DNA of 64,000 nucleotides from Mesaphorura yosii (GCA_009869945.1 WIXG01000083.1:186001-250000); one strand, 5' to 3'; positions 1-11,695 are shown, counted from the first letter of the stretch. The notes: generated by a model from the sequence alone, not told the origin. Numbers and translations are program-made.

Positions 1-2
1 CG

Positions 3-593
3 GCATTCGTAGCTGGAGTCACCGTTAACTTGTATTGGAAGCGACAACGCGTCTGGAGCGAGGCAAACAAAGCTGTGGCAGCTGCCAAACTACGAAACGT
101 TTGGAATTCAGCAATATTCTTTCCGTCACGTGGCACTTGTGTCGAAGAACCCCGCTCCTCGTTGCCCAGACTCGAATCTTATATGAAATACGCCCGAACC
201 AGCACCAAGATCAGTGTGATGAACATAAATGGTCGCCATTACCGTCGCCTGATTGATCTCCTCGTCAAGAAGCATGAAGGAGTTCTGGTGAAGGTGTACA
301 CCACCACAGGAAGCGCGGTCCTGAGGAACGTGACGCGTTTGAAGAAGCATGGAATTGAAGCACGCTACAAAAGATATGCGTATTCGACAACGATTCACCA
401 CAAGTTTATCATAATTGACGACTTTTGTGTTTTCACTGGCTCACTGAACTGGACAGACGTTCCCTTCGAACACGAGAATTTGGTCATTGTGAATGACCCA
501 AGAATTGTACTAAAATACTGCGAGAGATTCGATTATTTGTGGACCATATTCGATGAACCAGCAAGTAAACCACGAATGAACGTCGAGCAATGA
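3..593 (+). CDS. PLD6: PLD6/Zucchini-type mitochondrial cardiolipin hydrolase (5' partial)
   Basis: A member of the phospholipase D superfamily, related to mitochondrial PLD6/Zucchini. In known animals this enzyme sits on the outer mitochondrial membrane and acts as a cardiolipin hydrolase or as the endonuclease of piRNA biogenesis. The frame is open to the left edge, so the start codon and probably the first residues are missing. What remains starts in a hydrophobic stretch (AFVAGVTVNLYW), consistent with the end of the N-terminal membrane anchor. It continues with the family landmark FFPS..TC, then the single HKD motif (HHKFIIIDD followed by GSLNWT, about residues 130-150 of the visible part), and ends with the usual WTIFDE-like helix. 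The zinc-finger cysteine/histidine cluster that vertebrate PLD6 carries just after FFPS is largely absent; only one Cys is seen there. One HKD per chain means the enzyme must dimerise. It converges on the PH-actin gene. The family call is secure; which of the two activities applies is not. Confidence 0.9.
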   Translation, partial: AFVAGVTVNLYWKRQRVWSEANKAVAAAKLRNVWNSAIFFPSRGTCVEEPRSSLPRLESYMKYARTSTKISVMNINGRHYRRLIDLLVKKHEGVLVKVYTTTGSAVLRNVTRLKKHGIEARYKRYAYSTTIHHKFIIIDDFCVFTGSLNWTDVPFEHENLVIVNDPRIVLKYCERFDYLWTIFDEPASKPRMNVEQ

Positions 594-713
594 ATTGATT
601 AATTCAGTTGTATGCGCATCTGCTACATCATCGAACTCTCAATCTCAACTGAGGTGACATTTTTTAATTCTCCGTAAAATGTAAATTACTGCTGCAGTGT
701 TATATTCCACATA

Positions 714-719
714 AATAAA
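714..719 (+). terminator. polyadenylation signal of the PLD6 gene
   Basis: AATAAA about 120 nt after the PLD6 stop codon, in AT-rich sequence. It is the first canonical signal downstream of that stop. Confidence 0.55.
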
Positions 720-761
720 TTTATTATAGTCTTGTATTGCAAACAAATAGCGGTCACAATG

Positions 762-767
762 TTTATT
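762..767 (-). terminator. candidate polyadenylation signal of the PH-actin gene
   Basis: AATAAA on the minus strand about 445 nt beyond the TAA at 1213-1215. No clearer canonical minus-strand signal was noticed closer to the stop. Confidence 0.4.
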
Positions 768-1212
768 TCATTTAATTGAGTTTTAAATGCTTAATAAGCT
801 TACAGACATAGTACCATTCATCATTGGAGTCGTCATGTCGCATTGAGAAAAGGCACACATAGAGGTTTCAGAGGTATCTTAAATCACTTCCCGTGGGCAG
901 CGGTTCATGAGGCACACAGACTAAAACATTTATACTGTTATCAGTCAATAAATAAAGAAGTACAATTTGGAAAAATTTCGTCCTTTAGAACGATCCCTAG
1001 ACACTAGCCTGTTGCTAAAATAGTTGAAAGTTTCTTAATCTTACTTTAAAAACAAATGAATGTATAAAATACTGAAAGTGGAATGAGTCGGATTGGCAGG
1101 TAAAGTTAACTCGAAGAATGTTGAAGATCTTACAAGCCTAACTGAAATGTGGGAACTTGAAGTACTTCGGGGTATAGTTACGAGCCAGTTGTCCATTTAA
1201 TAATTGCGACAG

Positions 1213-4200
1213 TTAAACGAGCCAATAAGTGGGCCCCGGCCCCTCCTTATAATCTGCACGCTGTAGGAGAGACTGTTCATAAGCTTCTGTTCCGGCTAAT
1301 ACTGAGGCTCCGATAAACGATGCGTGATAGCGGTAGGGCGAAACTTGAAGCTGCGAAGAAATCAACATGCAAGCATTAACTTTTAAACTTATTAAGCAAA
1401 AGAAAAGAACGAATAACCTCGTACCTTTGGCTTTAAGTGTGGAGGACATAATTTAACGAGTTCAGCTTCAAGACGTTCTGCCAATCCTGGGATCAAGGTG
1501 CATCCACCCACAAGCAAAATATTTTGAGACATCTCTTTGCGAATGTCAACCCCACAGTCCTAAGTAAAACCAGAAAATAGAGAATATTCCTGCGGCATCT
1601 CAGTTACGAGATACTTACTTGCAATGACTTGAACACGATTTTTGGAAGGCTTTCACAGTCAAGGCCGTAATAGCCTGGGTCAAAGAAACCCTCAGCCACG
1701 CCGCGAAGAATTTCTTGATTTACACCAATTAGACTGGAGAATGGTAAAATATCTCGTAAATCCATTTCCACCACAATTTCTTCAGAGTCTTGGGATCGTT
1801 TGCGTCCACCAGCACCCGGACTTATGGAAATGAAATTTTCAGAAATGTATCTGAGGACAAGGTTCTCGGCGGGAGTTGATAAGTACAGTCCATTTTCCTG
1901 CAAGGGATTTTCCTCGTGTAAACTAAAGAGTCCCTCACACTGAGCGGCCATTGAGGAAGTCATGCGTCATAGTGAAGGTATTACCTGGGGCCCAAGGCCT
2001 TGTCTCAGGCAATGCTTCAGGACGTGACCACCATACGGGGCTCTGAACCAAGAGTTGCTTATCACAAATCCTTGACTCACAGGAACAACATCACATCTTT
2101 CTCCAATGTCGCAGATGAGACCATTTTCGACAGGATACGACCAAAACGAAGCCACAGTTTGATGGCACAGTAAAACACTTCGAAACTACAAAACGCATGG
2201 AGAATATATAACAAGGGAACAAACGCAAATCCCTGAATTGAAGGGTTCTCACCTGAAGCTTATCGAACAGTAGCTCAAGAATTTTCGTTCGAGACTTATT
2301 GTCTGTTCTACGAGGAAGAGTTAAAATGAGTCTGTAATGTTCAGGTTGAACGTTCAGTTCTTTCAGAATCTTCACGATTAATCCTTCAAGCGATGCAGTA
2401 TCGATCGTGTTCTAAAAGTTGAAGATTTTGTGGAGGTTAACCATGAACGCCGGGAAACTTTTCGCTATGTTTATATTACTTACGAGACAAAGTTTTGAGG
2501 TGGCTTCAAAAGGATATCTGATTTTAGATTTCTTACGATTTTCAGGCAAGTAAACTTCATCACCATATAGTATTCGTCCTGAACCTTCGTGTTCAGAAAT
2601 GACAGCCTCAAAAAACAACGATGGCAATGTGGCTGTAATAAATCAATGACAATTCAATTTCTTGTTCTAAGTGTTTAACACAATTGGTGTAATTTACCTT
2701 GATGTGTGAGTACTCCGGCTCGAATATTCGTCGATCCCAAATCAATTGTGAGGATATCACGGAATGTGGAAGGTGATTTTGGAATAGCTGGAACAGCAAA
2801 TGATACCGAAGTACTCATTTCATGTTTCAAGCAGTTTATCCAGTGTTGAGCAGCCGAAGCACTGTCGCATTGGAAAACGAAATAGTGTCCCTTCTGTTGA
2901 AAGAAATTTTAGATTTAGTCAACTGAAATATAGAGCATATCGATCTTTTTGTCTTACCCCGTCGTCTACTCCCAGGAGTTTATTCACCAGATTCTTTCCC
3001 TGTTCACAGAAGAAAATGTTATTAAAATGCCTCAACGGTATGATAAAGAGAATCACTTGCCTTTTCGGCGCCGACGAATTCTGTCGGATCTAAAAAGTCA
3101 ACTTGTCCGCCAGTCAGACTAGTCTGCTGAATTAAATCCTTACAATCATCTTTCTGTAAATGTAACGGAATGATTGAGGATCTTTGTGTAGTACGAATCT
3201 GTAAAAAAGTGTACTGCACTTACAGAGTAGCAGGCTAGTTTCCCTCCAGCCACCACGCAATATACTTTTTTCCAAGCATTCCAGAAGGTTCCTTTCTTTC
3301 TGTTTCCGCTGAGTAGCTGCAGATTGCCTTGAACTTCCTCAGCGTGACCGTTCCCATTTTGCTGTGGTGGTTCGACAATATGATGTAAACGCTCAAGTAA
3401 TGGCGCCTGGAAAAGTATTGCACCTTTAGGTTGTATCCTTCTTCCTTAGAAAATAAAATAGATCTTGACAGCAATTTGACTATTTACCGGATCCCAATTA
3501 GAGGGAATTCTAACGTGTTTGACGATAATGTCCTCAGTGATTGATTTTGAATCCTCTACGCTTTCTAGAGTTGACAGCGTGGATGCGGAGGAGTCGCTCA
3601 TATTTCCATTACCATTCACAGTATGTTTCGACTTGTCGGAAGCACAGGGTTTCCTTTGGCGAATAGTCTCAGAACAAAATTCAGTCAAATAATCGAGTTC
3701 CTGGTCGCTGTCTGAGGAAATCTGACTCTCAGTCTCCTCGTGAATCACTTCCAATCCTAACAAGCGTGATACCATGTAGTAAGGATTTGGCTTTGATCAA
3801 CTCTGCGTTCTTTAATATTTCAAAATTACCATAATCGAATGCGTCTCTAAAGTCACCTGAAATTTCTCCCAATTCGTAGTCGGGTGAAGGAATTCTTGGT
3901 TCGTCGTCAAATTCGTCGTCTTCAATGAAACTATCGTAGAACTCGCCTTCACTCCTGTCCAGATCTACAAGATCGCTTCTGTTTTTCGGAGTTTGGGCCA
4001 AAATAAGTTTCGCTGCTTGAGGAATCAGAGAATCTACAAAATGTAGGCTTAGTTAAGAAGCTGCTTTGCCGAAACTGATTGAACGGAATCAGAAGCTGCT
4101 TACCTGCAGAGAGCACGGACGCATTTGATTTAGGCTGAGCGTAAATGCATTCATTGGATTTGGGCACGTCGTATATCGTGGAATTCTGCATATGTTCACA

Positions 4201-5797
4201 AAACAAATATTTTAATTTAAGTTCCACGTCTGTTCGACATCATTCATTCATGCTATCAAGTTACAATAATATTGTTCTTTGTCGTTAATTCTATTGAGGT
4301 TTCGCTACAGCGGAGTTGAATTTAACGCCCAAATTCGATCATTTATTATAGTATTTCGCAATTTATTTGATTGACAGTATCAAGCTTCAAACATCATGTT
4401 TGTGGCTTGTGGCTTAGTAATAAATGACACCTGCAACAGTAAATTTTTCCAGATATTTCAGAAGTAAAAAGCTCACCTGACTCGTCTTCGGCGAGGGTGG
4501 ACTGGGAGTGTTTCCATTCTCGAAAGAAGTGGATTTTTTGCTGTTTCTGTACGGAGCGGGCGTAATAAAACTTTGGTACAAATGATCTGCGGGTGAAGAG
4601 TTGCCATTTTGGTTCTTATTGAATGAGGCACTTTTTTGCAATATTTCTGAAGTCATCTCAACATCGTCCGTTTTCAGGTCTGCGGTCTCCCTGCAAGTGA
4701 AAATCCATTTTGTCAGCATCAGTATCGTGTCAAACAAAACGAGTTGCATGATTGGTATGAATGGATTCGCGGAAATGTGTCAATGCTTTGTTCACAGGCA
4801 GGCACTGCATGATTATAAGCTGCATGTCCTTGATTTCAGTGGAAAACTGCGCCGATTTTTCACAGCAAGTGATGAGAGTGAGCGAGGTAAGGTGAAATTG
4901 TTCCCTGCTTTTGATCAATTTTCAGGTCAGCCAAAGTATTTCATGTCTATCTGAAATGTTTGCAAGCTAAATTCACACCAACGTCAACCACCCTGCCTTC
5001 ATTCTCTTTCACCACAACCCCGACCGACTTAATTTATTATTTGCTTTCTCTTTTTAATGTAAGCGCATTTGCAAATAAATTACGACTCGGACTTGAGAGG
5101 TTAAAAATAATTTAATGTCATTAGTACGAATTAAGATCTGGTACTAATCTCCGTCAGAGTGAACGAACCCGAGATGCCAAATGTAAATGACTAAAACGCG
5201 TGAAAAGTAAGCGTGCAGTGCGTAGGACGAAGTTGCAGAATCTGACAAGAATGAAAACTGGCTCGAGAACACGAACAATAAAGAGAAAATCAAAATGCAG
5301 CATCTCAGGAGGTAGGCTGAGGTTTCGCTCGTGCTGTGATCAGATTACGATGAGGGCAGTAATTATAATGCTGTGAGGGAGTATAAAACATGGAAAGGAT
5401 ACAAGCAAAATATGGGAAAACATAAATGATATAAGTGACACTAAGCGATGAATACGCTTTCATCTTCGTCTTTTGCCGAGTGATAGCGAAATAGTGTGTT
5501 TTGATCTGGCTTATGACATTCTACAAAACATAACAAAATATCGTGCATCTCTGCTCTGCATCAGGCTAAATTAACAGCCATTTGCGCTTTTTCATGCCAA
5601 GTGCCAGGCAGAGATTTTGTTGCTCTGGCTGAGATGCACATGTCCAATGCCAAAACTGGTTCGCTTGCATGGCTTGAAAATAAAAACTTTGGAATTAAAA
5701 TAATTACAAGATACCTCGGCTTTCCCGCACGACCGCAGAAATCGCCAAATATAGAACATGATGTTAATTTCCCTCCATAGAAGGGGACTATATCCAT
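1213..5797 (-). CDS. PH domain-actin-like domain fusion protein
   Basis: Reconstructed as 15 exons (minus strand, 5' to 3'): 5797-5715, 4690-4477, 4185-4104, 4033-3857, 3756-3488, 3406-3224, 3153-3061, 2999-2958, 2893-2698, 2632-2484, 2411-2253, 2185-1985, 1897-1619, 1559-1425, 1350-1213. All phases match and the sum is 2400 nt (799 aa). Residues 1-310 are polar and acidic, with YDVP and YAQP tyrosine motifs near 104-117. Residues about 311-407 form a PH domain resembling that of beta-spectrin (WKKVYCVV at the start; the C-terminal helix has AAQHWINCL). Residues about 427-799 are a full-length actin fold: phosphate-1 DLGSTNIRAG, phosphate-2 CDIGERCDVVPV, adenosine motif LLVGGCTLIPG, and an actin-like C-terminus. 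The PH helix and the first actin strand share exon 2893-2698, so the fusion is genuine at DNA level. It is too divergent to assign to a named Arp class. Inferred role: a membrane- or cortex-bound actin-related protein. Exon 1 is the weakest part, since an ATG inside exon 2 is an alternative start. The acceptor at 1897 was preferred to one at 1939, which would give a 45-nt intron. Confidence 0.85.
4691..5714 (-). other. intron 1 of the PH-actin gene
   Basis: About 1 kb of non-coding sequence between the proposed first coding exon, whose donor follows an AG in phase 2, and the exon starting at 4690. No coding or RNA signal is seen. If exon 1 is wrong, this interval is 5' flank or UTR instead. 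Confidence 0.5.
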
Positions 5798-8373
5798 TTT
5801 ATTTTGAAATTAAGAATTCAAGTTGAAAGTTGAACGACATGGCACGAAATTTCGTTGGCAACATCCCTGCCGTAACATTATTTGTAAGGGAACAGATTAG
5901 ACTTATTTATTCAAATGTTGGGGTATATTATTTTTCTCCTATATTAGCTATTTTTGTTATAATATTAATTTGATTGGTTTATCCATTCGAATTTGGGGGC
6001 TAAATTTTATTTACTCATTAATTTGGCAGGGATGTTTGACATAAAATATGTTGTGTTGAGGAGATTCAGACAATTAAGAAAAGTAATCTTTCGCCCTTTG
6101 CGGTTACAAATTTTCTGCTTTTAACGCAGATGCGAGGTCTCCGGGTTGAGGTTTCCGTTCTCAACTCAGGCTTCACGTTGCAACAACACGGCACAGATTT
6201 CTGTGCGCCTGATGCAGAGAAAAAATTCAAACAGCTTCGGTATTTGACCTCGCTTTATGTGTGGTGAACTTCGAGGGAATTTATTGTTGCACAGGAATTA
6301 GGAATGCGAACATGATTATTGCCAGATGTCAGAATTTTTATGTAAGTTTAACAATTTAAACCTCCTTGGAATTTTGAACAAGAACAAGGGATTTCCAATT
6401 CATGTTCCTGCGTCACGCACACCCTGAGACTAGCAGTGAGAATGATCGACGTGCCCACTTAGCTTGTTCACTGTGGGATTCTGCATGGTTCGTTAACTTC
6501 GACCATACTTCATAATGCACATGCGATGAGTAATTCGATCTGCTTTTAGATGGGCAAGAATAAATGGAACGTGAGTGCACTTACATTATTGCCACTTGCC
6601 AGCAGTGTCAGATACTTCATTAAAAGCACGACGCAGTCAGCAACAGGTAAATTTAACTCTGCAGACGTTACATATTCACAAAGCGGAGCAGGAGGAATAT
6701 GGCGGAGTTCCTCACCAATAATTTTATTATTAATATAGAATGCTATTACCATCCCTCTGTCGTAACAGCGAAGGTGAGACTCGAAATAGGGATCGTATTT
6801 TGTACTTCCTCCTGGCCTAGGTGCTTTGTAGGCTGCAGTAATTGTGGCCTGACTCTACTCTTGTGTGCTTGACAGGCAGGGAGTTTCATTAAACTCTTCG
6901 CGCAGGTTGTGTACGAGGACGTACAAATTATCAGCATATGCAATATTAATATTTTATCATATTGTTGCCCAATTTAGCTTGCTCCCGGCTCTGTCTGTTC
7001 CCATTTACTCCTCTGCGCGAAACGGCTCACGGTTGTCTTTTGAGCCTGTTTACCGTTCAAGTGCGCATGAATCATAACACTGCAGTGCGAAATGTGTCAT
7101 ATATTCTATTTTTGCTGCGAACTATGAATGTGAGACTTCCTGAGTTAATGGCCAGGCCGGGTGCGCTCGTGATTGCATTGCCGGTGCAACAAGAGACAAT
7201 AAATAGTGACTACGATGACAAGGTTCCAACGAAGCGTCAAGGAATGCAAACGCAGCCTAAGCCCTGCTATCATGTGAAATGTTTGAAACTTTTATTTGCG
7301 ACAGAAGACAAAGGAATTGCATGTCAAATACCGGAATTTTGACAAACTCGTTTAAGTTCTCCATTGTTTATGCAGAACAGTTTCAGTTTGCTTGACCTGA
7401 CACGACATTCTCAATAAAATTGGAGGCTCAATAATATCCGCATGCTTATTATTGTTCGAGCAGATGCTCGTCGGGGGCTCCGAGGTTGAGGAACTGAACA
7501 GAAATGGTTCATGACGAGCGTGAACTATGAGAACACAAGAATTTGACAATTAATGGCTCAGGGAACTGCGAACAATCATACCATCAACTTGAATAACAGG
7601 AATTCTCTTCTTTATGCTTTATGACATGACAAGATTCAAGATCGTAAATCACAAATTATCATGATGAGATTTCGGGCTTTAGACAAAAGAATGACTTTTT
7701 AACAGGGCGAGTATTTCTCTAGAACCCCCAGTCGCCTGTTACATGCAAAGCTCGTTAACGAAATTCAAAATGAGAAGCTTTTAACCGGTGCTAGCGCAAT
7801 AGCGAATTTTGCATATTCATGGTTTCAAGGTTGGGTGAGTCTATTTGCTATTTGTTTTAGCCTCCTGCGTCGTAATTTTATGTTAAAATATGGTTTTATT
7901 ACATCCTCCCTTTAAACACTTGCGGTGGAAAAAGAGCGAATTTTGCAGATTAGATAAATTAATGTTTCATGTATAAACAGACGAGTAAAGGCATTTGGGC
8001 AATTGATATGAGCAAACTTCTTTGTATAGATTTCCGCTCCATTGTCTACTGTGAAGTCATTCCGAAAAAAAGAGCGTACGAAACGCGTATTGAGATTACA
8101 TATTGTTAGTTTTCAGGGAAAAAACCTACATCCAGGATGCGTCATCAGCGTCAGCATCGACAGTTCAGAGAGCAATCAAACCGTGGAGCAAGGTCGCACG
8201 TCGCACATCAACTGCTTCAAGTTGTAAAATCTTAAGCGTAGACGTCTCGGGCCGGAATCATGCCGTCATGCGGTCTTTGCGTTTAAAAAAATACGAGATG
8301 ATAAGATTGTGCCGACGTTTTACAATTAACGTCCGCCGTCCGCGTGCAACACGCCATACGTCGCCTTCGCGAT

Positions 8374-8428
8374 ACCCGTTCGCATTGTATCTGAGATCCT
8401 CCAGATCTCAGATACAATGCGAACGGGT
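8374..8428. repeat. perfect 25-bp inverted repeat with 5-nt spacer
   Basis: Left arm 8374-8398 and right arm 8404-8428 are exact reverse complements around the spacer CTCCA, and symmetry stops at the next base on both sides. In RNA or single-stranded DNA this would form a 25-bp perfect hairpin. No target-site duplication or longer element is evident around it. It may be a fold-back repeat, a hairpin precursor or an assembly or amplification artefact. Confidence 0.9.
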
Positions 8429-11400
8429 CTCAGCTAAAAGAACTAAAGCCGATGCTCTGAGCTTTTGGTGTCTCGCGAAGACACGTGTGACTGTGGCATG
8501 ACATACAACGATACAACAAGTGTCACAAACTTACAATTGTTGACTTGAATTTAAATGGAAATCTGACGAATTACTGCACTGATTAATAGCTAGTAGACTG
8601 ACGACAGTGGAAAGAAGGGCGGAAGTGTTTGCAGAATAGCAAACACGCATAAAATTAACATGTAAATGAAGATGACATAAGCATGAACTGCACAGACCAG
8701 AGCCGCTCACTTTAATCATAGTGCTGGCATTCAAATTAGCAATAGTAAATTACCGGAAGGCGGCTGTAAATTAAATGAACCTTTTGGGCTTAACAGTAGG
8801 CGAACAATATCGGCAGACAACAATGTATGCTTAAACGTAACACGCCATAAAACGCGCAACACATCCCGTCAGTCGTTGATCTGTCTCGTTTTGTCTTGTT
8901 CACAATGACAAGATGGCAATGCGCTACATTTTACATATGCAATTCTGTTGTTTTTTACTTACTTAATTACTGCTCTCTTCGGCTGCAGTCTCTTCTTTAT
9001 TGACTTGACTTCAAGTTTTGCAGTTTCACTTTTATTCTTGTAACTTGAGAACTCGTTTTCTTAATCAGAGTTCGCATAGAAGACCAATAAAAGCTAGATT
9101 AAATGTCTTTCTGGTTTGGTATACTTCTCACTTTCTCTGTAATGGCTTGTCAATCACTAAATGGTAACTTTGTGAAGTCGTGTGAACCGGCGGCGATTAA
9201 ATCTTTTCCAAAAATAACTTAGCAGCCAGCATTTAGCACTAATTTTGACACTTCGAATGTTCAGTACGTTGGCGCAGAATCACGTCGTTCGTTGTCTTCA
9301 GTCTCTTCCTGACCCGCAATGCAGACTCGCTCGATGCATGGCCTCGAATGACGAGTACTTGTAATTGAGTCTGTGAGCAAATGGTAACTGGATGGCTGTG
9401 CACTTTATGCAGGGGAGACGAGACAGATGTTTTCGTCTTCAGGTGTTACGTTGCAGGCAGAATTCTTATTCGTAGTGCTCTGATGCACTGACAGACTGAA
9501 TGACTGAATTGTTGTTGCACAGGAGCGAAATACAGTTACCACTTGCAGCAGAACAAAAGGGGTATGAAATAAAAATAGTGAACAGTGATCGATATTTTGT
9601 CACTACTGCACCACTGCTAACCGTACCGTCGTCAACATGACCACGCACCGCAAGAATGAGAGAGGAATTTCCGCAAACGCATTGTGAACGGCCAAATCGT
9701 GCGGATGAGATGAGAGATAACGGGAGTCTTATTTAGAAGAATTGCAATCATACGAACGAAGTGCACTGGTGGACTGGATTCCGATGTTTACTGAGATATG
9801 TGCGTTATGCTCTTTCAGTCTGAATTTTGCAGGCAATAAGTAAAGACGTTGAAAATGCTGTGATTTGAAGCACGGACTTCGTATTGGTACTGATGCCGTG
9901 TCACTTCGAGTCGCCGGATTCTGGCTGGCGGCTGGTGTTGACTTATTTCTTCGCAGGCTGCCTTTTAGATGAGGAATGAGAATTGAAGGAGGATGAACTG
10001 ACCAGAAGTAAAGTTACACGAGCCAAACACTGAAACACTCGCGGAAACACTTTTCTCACAGAGTTAAATGACTTCGTGGATGTAGGAAGAAGAGAAGAGA
10101 GAAGCTCTTGAGGACTTTTCATCCGAAACACAAAACTAACTTGATTCCTGTGCGCCGCACCGTGCTTCGTTGCGTATAAGATTGCAACAATGGCCAAACA
10201 ACAATAAACTTGACTCCTAATCTCAACAAGATTCAAGACGGCAATAAAGCGTATGAACTCTGCGAAACAGCAGACGACATGGGCAGCTGGGTTCAAGTAG
10301 TTCACTCTCTCCTTTGCATATGCACCTAGGTACAGGATGAGAACCGCTTCAGTGTAATATCGACTCGGTTGAACTTCAAGCGCTAATAAATGTTACATGT
10401 TAAGATTTTGCAACAAGTGGGATTTCGTTTATAATTCCGTTCTCATTCTCGCCTCGAAACTTCATATTTCTCACACACTCGTCATTTATGAGAATGCATT
10501 AGCATTTATTCACAAACTCTTCGCATGGTCTGCAGACTCCTCTGAGCTGGTGCCTGCGTGATTGACTTAGATTTCAAGACCATGCAGCCAGAGTCGCCAA
10601 GACGAACGCGTGCAGTTTTAATGCTGATACAAGAATCAGTTAATTATTTATTTCATGCCACGAACTCAGGTTCCATCGCGGTTCTGGAAGTGAATGCAAC
10701 ATTGTTGGGAACATCAACAGGAATCACTTGATTGACGTGTTAGATGATAGATGGGCTCCATCCTCCATTGCGCGTATGAGTTACACCATGAAAGAGTGGG
10801 CATATTGTCCACAAGAGAATAGAAGTATGAAGTATTCTGTCTAGACTGGGTCAATGGAAATTACATGCGAGCACTGCCGGCATGGTATAAAATACACGCG
10901 AAGGGTCCTCAAAACAGTTGTATCATCATGGAGGATCCAATTGCGCACTAGCGTCAACGCGCATACGTACGATTGTGGTCAGAGTCCTCGAGGTGTGCTC
11001 AGTTTGTGTGTTCATCGTCGACAACGAATCCTTTTAAACTCCCGTCAATCGCAATTGATTAGGGTGAATGTTTTAAAACAATCACTAGCTTAAGTCAATT
11101 ATAATTAGCTGTTAATCGTTCAGTACCTGGTACTGATTAGGACATTCAGTGCTGATGTAGCAAGAGTCATGTGTTCACGTGGTTTAATCCTAATTGCTCC
11201 TAATCGGTTTCGAGTACGAAAGAACAGCACTTATTTTTGGTAGACACACATTGACATAATTTAGTGTCACTAAATCCTACTACATCCTATCCTTCTTAAG
11301 ACTACATTAATATCTGTGTCCAATAGATAAATTTTAAATGAATGAATTAAATTTTAATTAAGAAATGACCGAGGTCTTTGTTCATGGTGAATTGTTGATA

Positions 11401-11682
11401 CGTGAGAAAGTACTAGCAGACTCCTCTTGTGGACGAGGAACGAAAGAAGGTGCCAGCAGCGAGAATATTCTTCATTGCCTTGGTGTATTGAACTCAACAG
11501 TAGAATATTAGCGCTGCTGACAGACGAGCGAAACAGATGTGTCGCGTAAGAGAATACATAGCCAAGGAAGCGCATAGAAAAAGTAAAGCAATCCACTCAT
11601 GCTCCGTGCAAAAGCCGACTACGCTGAATCGGATTTGCTGAATCTCACGTGGGATGGAATAAGATGGAATTATAAGAGAATA

Positions 11683-11695
11683 GTCTCGAAGTTTC
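11683..11695 (+). promoter_or_regulatory. heat-shock-element-like site upstream of Hsp110
   Basis: Three alternating 5-bp units, GTC-TC-GAA-GT-TTC, match the HSF1 site TTCnnGAAnnTTC at all but one core base. The site lies about 200 nt before the Hsp110 start codon. Heat-shock control of Hsp110 genes is established in other animals; binding here is inferred. Confidence 0.4.

Larger units (their letters stand above)
594..1212. other. convergent 3' UTR interval between PLD6 and the PH-actin gene
   Basis: AT-rich sequence without coding content between two tail-to-tail genes. Plus-strand AATAAA at 714-719 and minus-strand AATAAA at 762-767 (TTTATT on +) lie about 45 bp apart, so the two transcripts probably end close together and may overlap slightly. 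Confidence 0.6.

Noticed and set aside
8103-8501. 132-codon open frame overlapping the 25-bp hairpin
   Set aside because: The first codon is not ATG, the hairpin runs through it and the translation is a low-information Arg/Ser-rich sequence.
9943-10305. 120-codon open frame on the minus strand
   Set aside because: No recognisable domain; hydrophobic and Ser-rich stretches look random.
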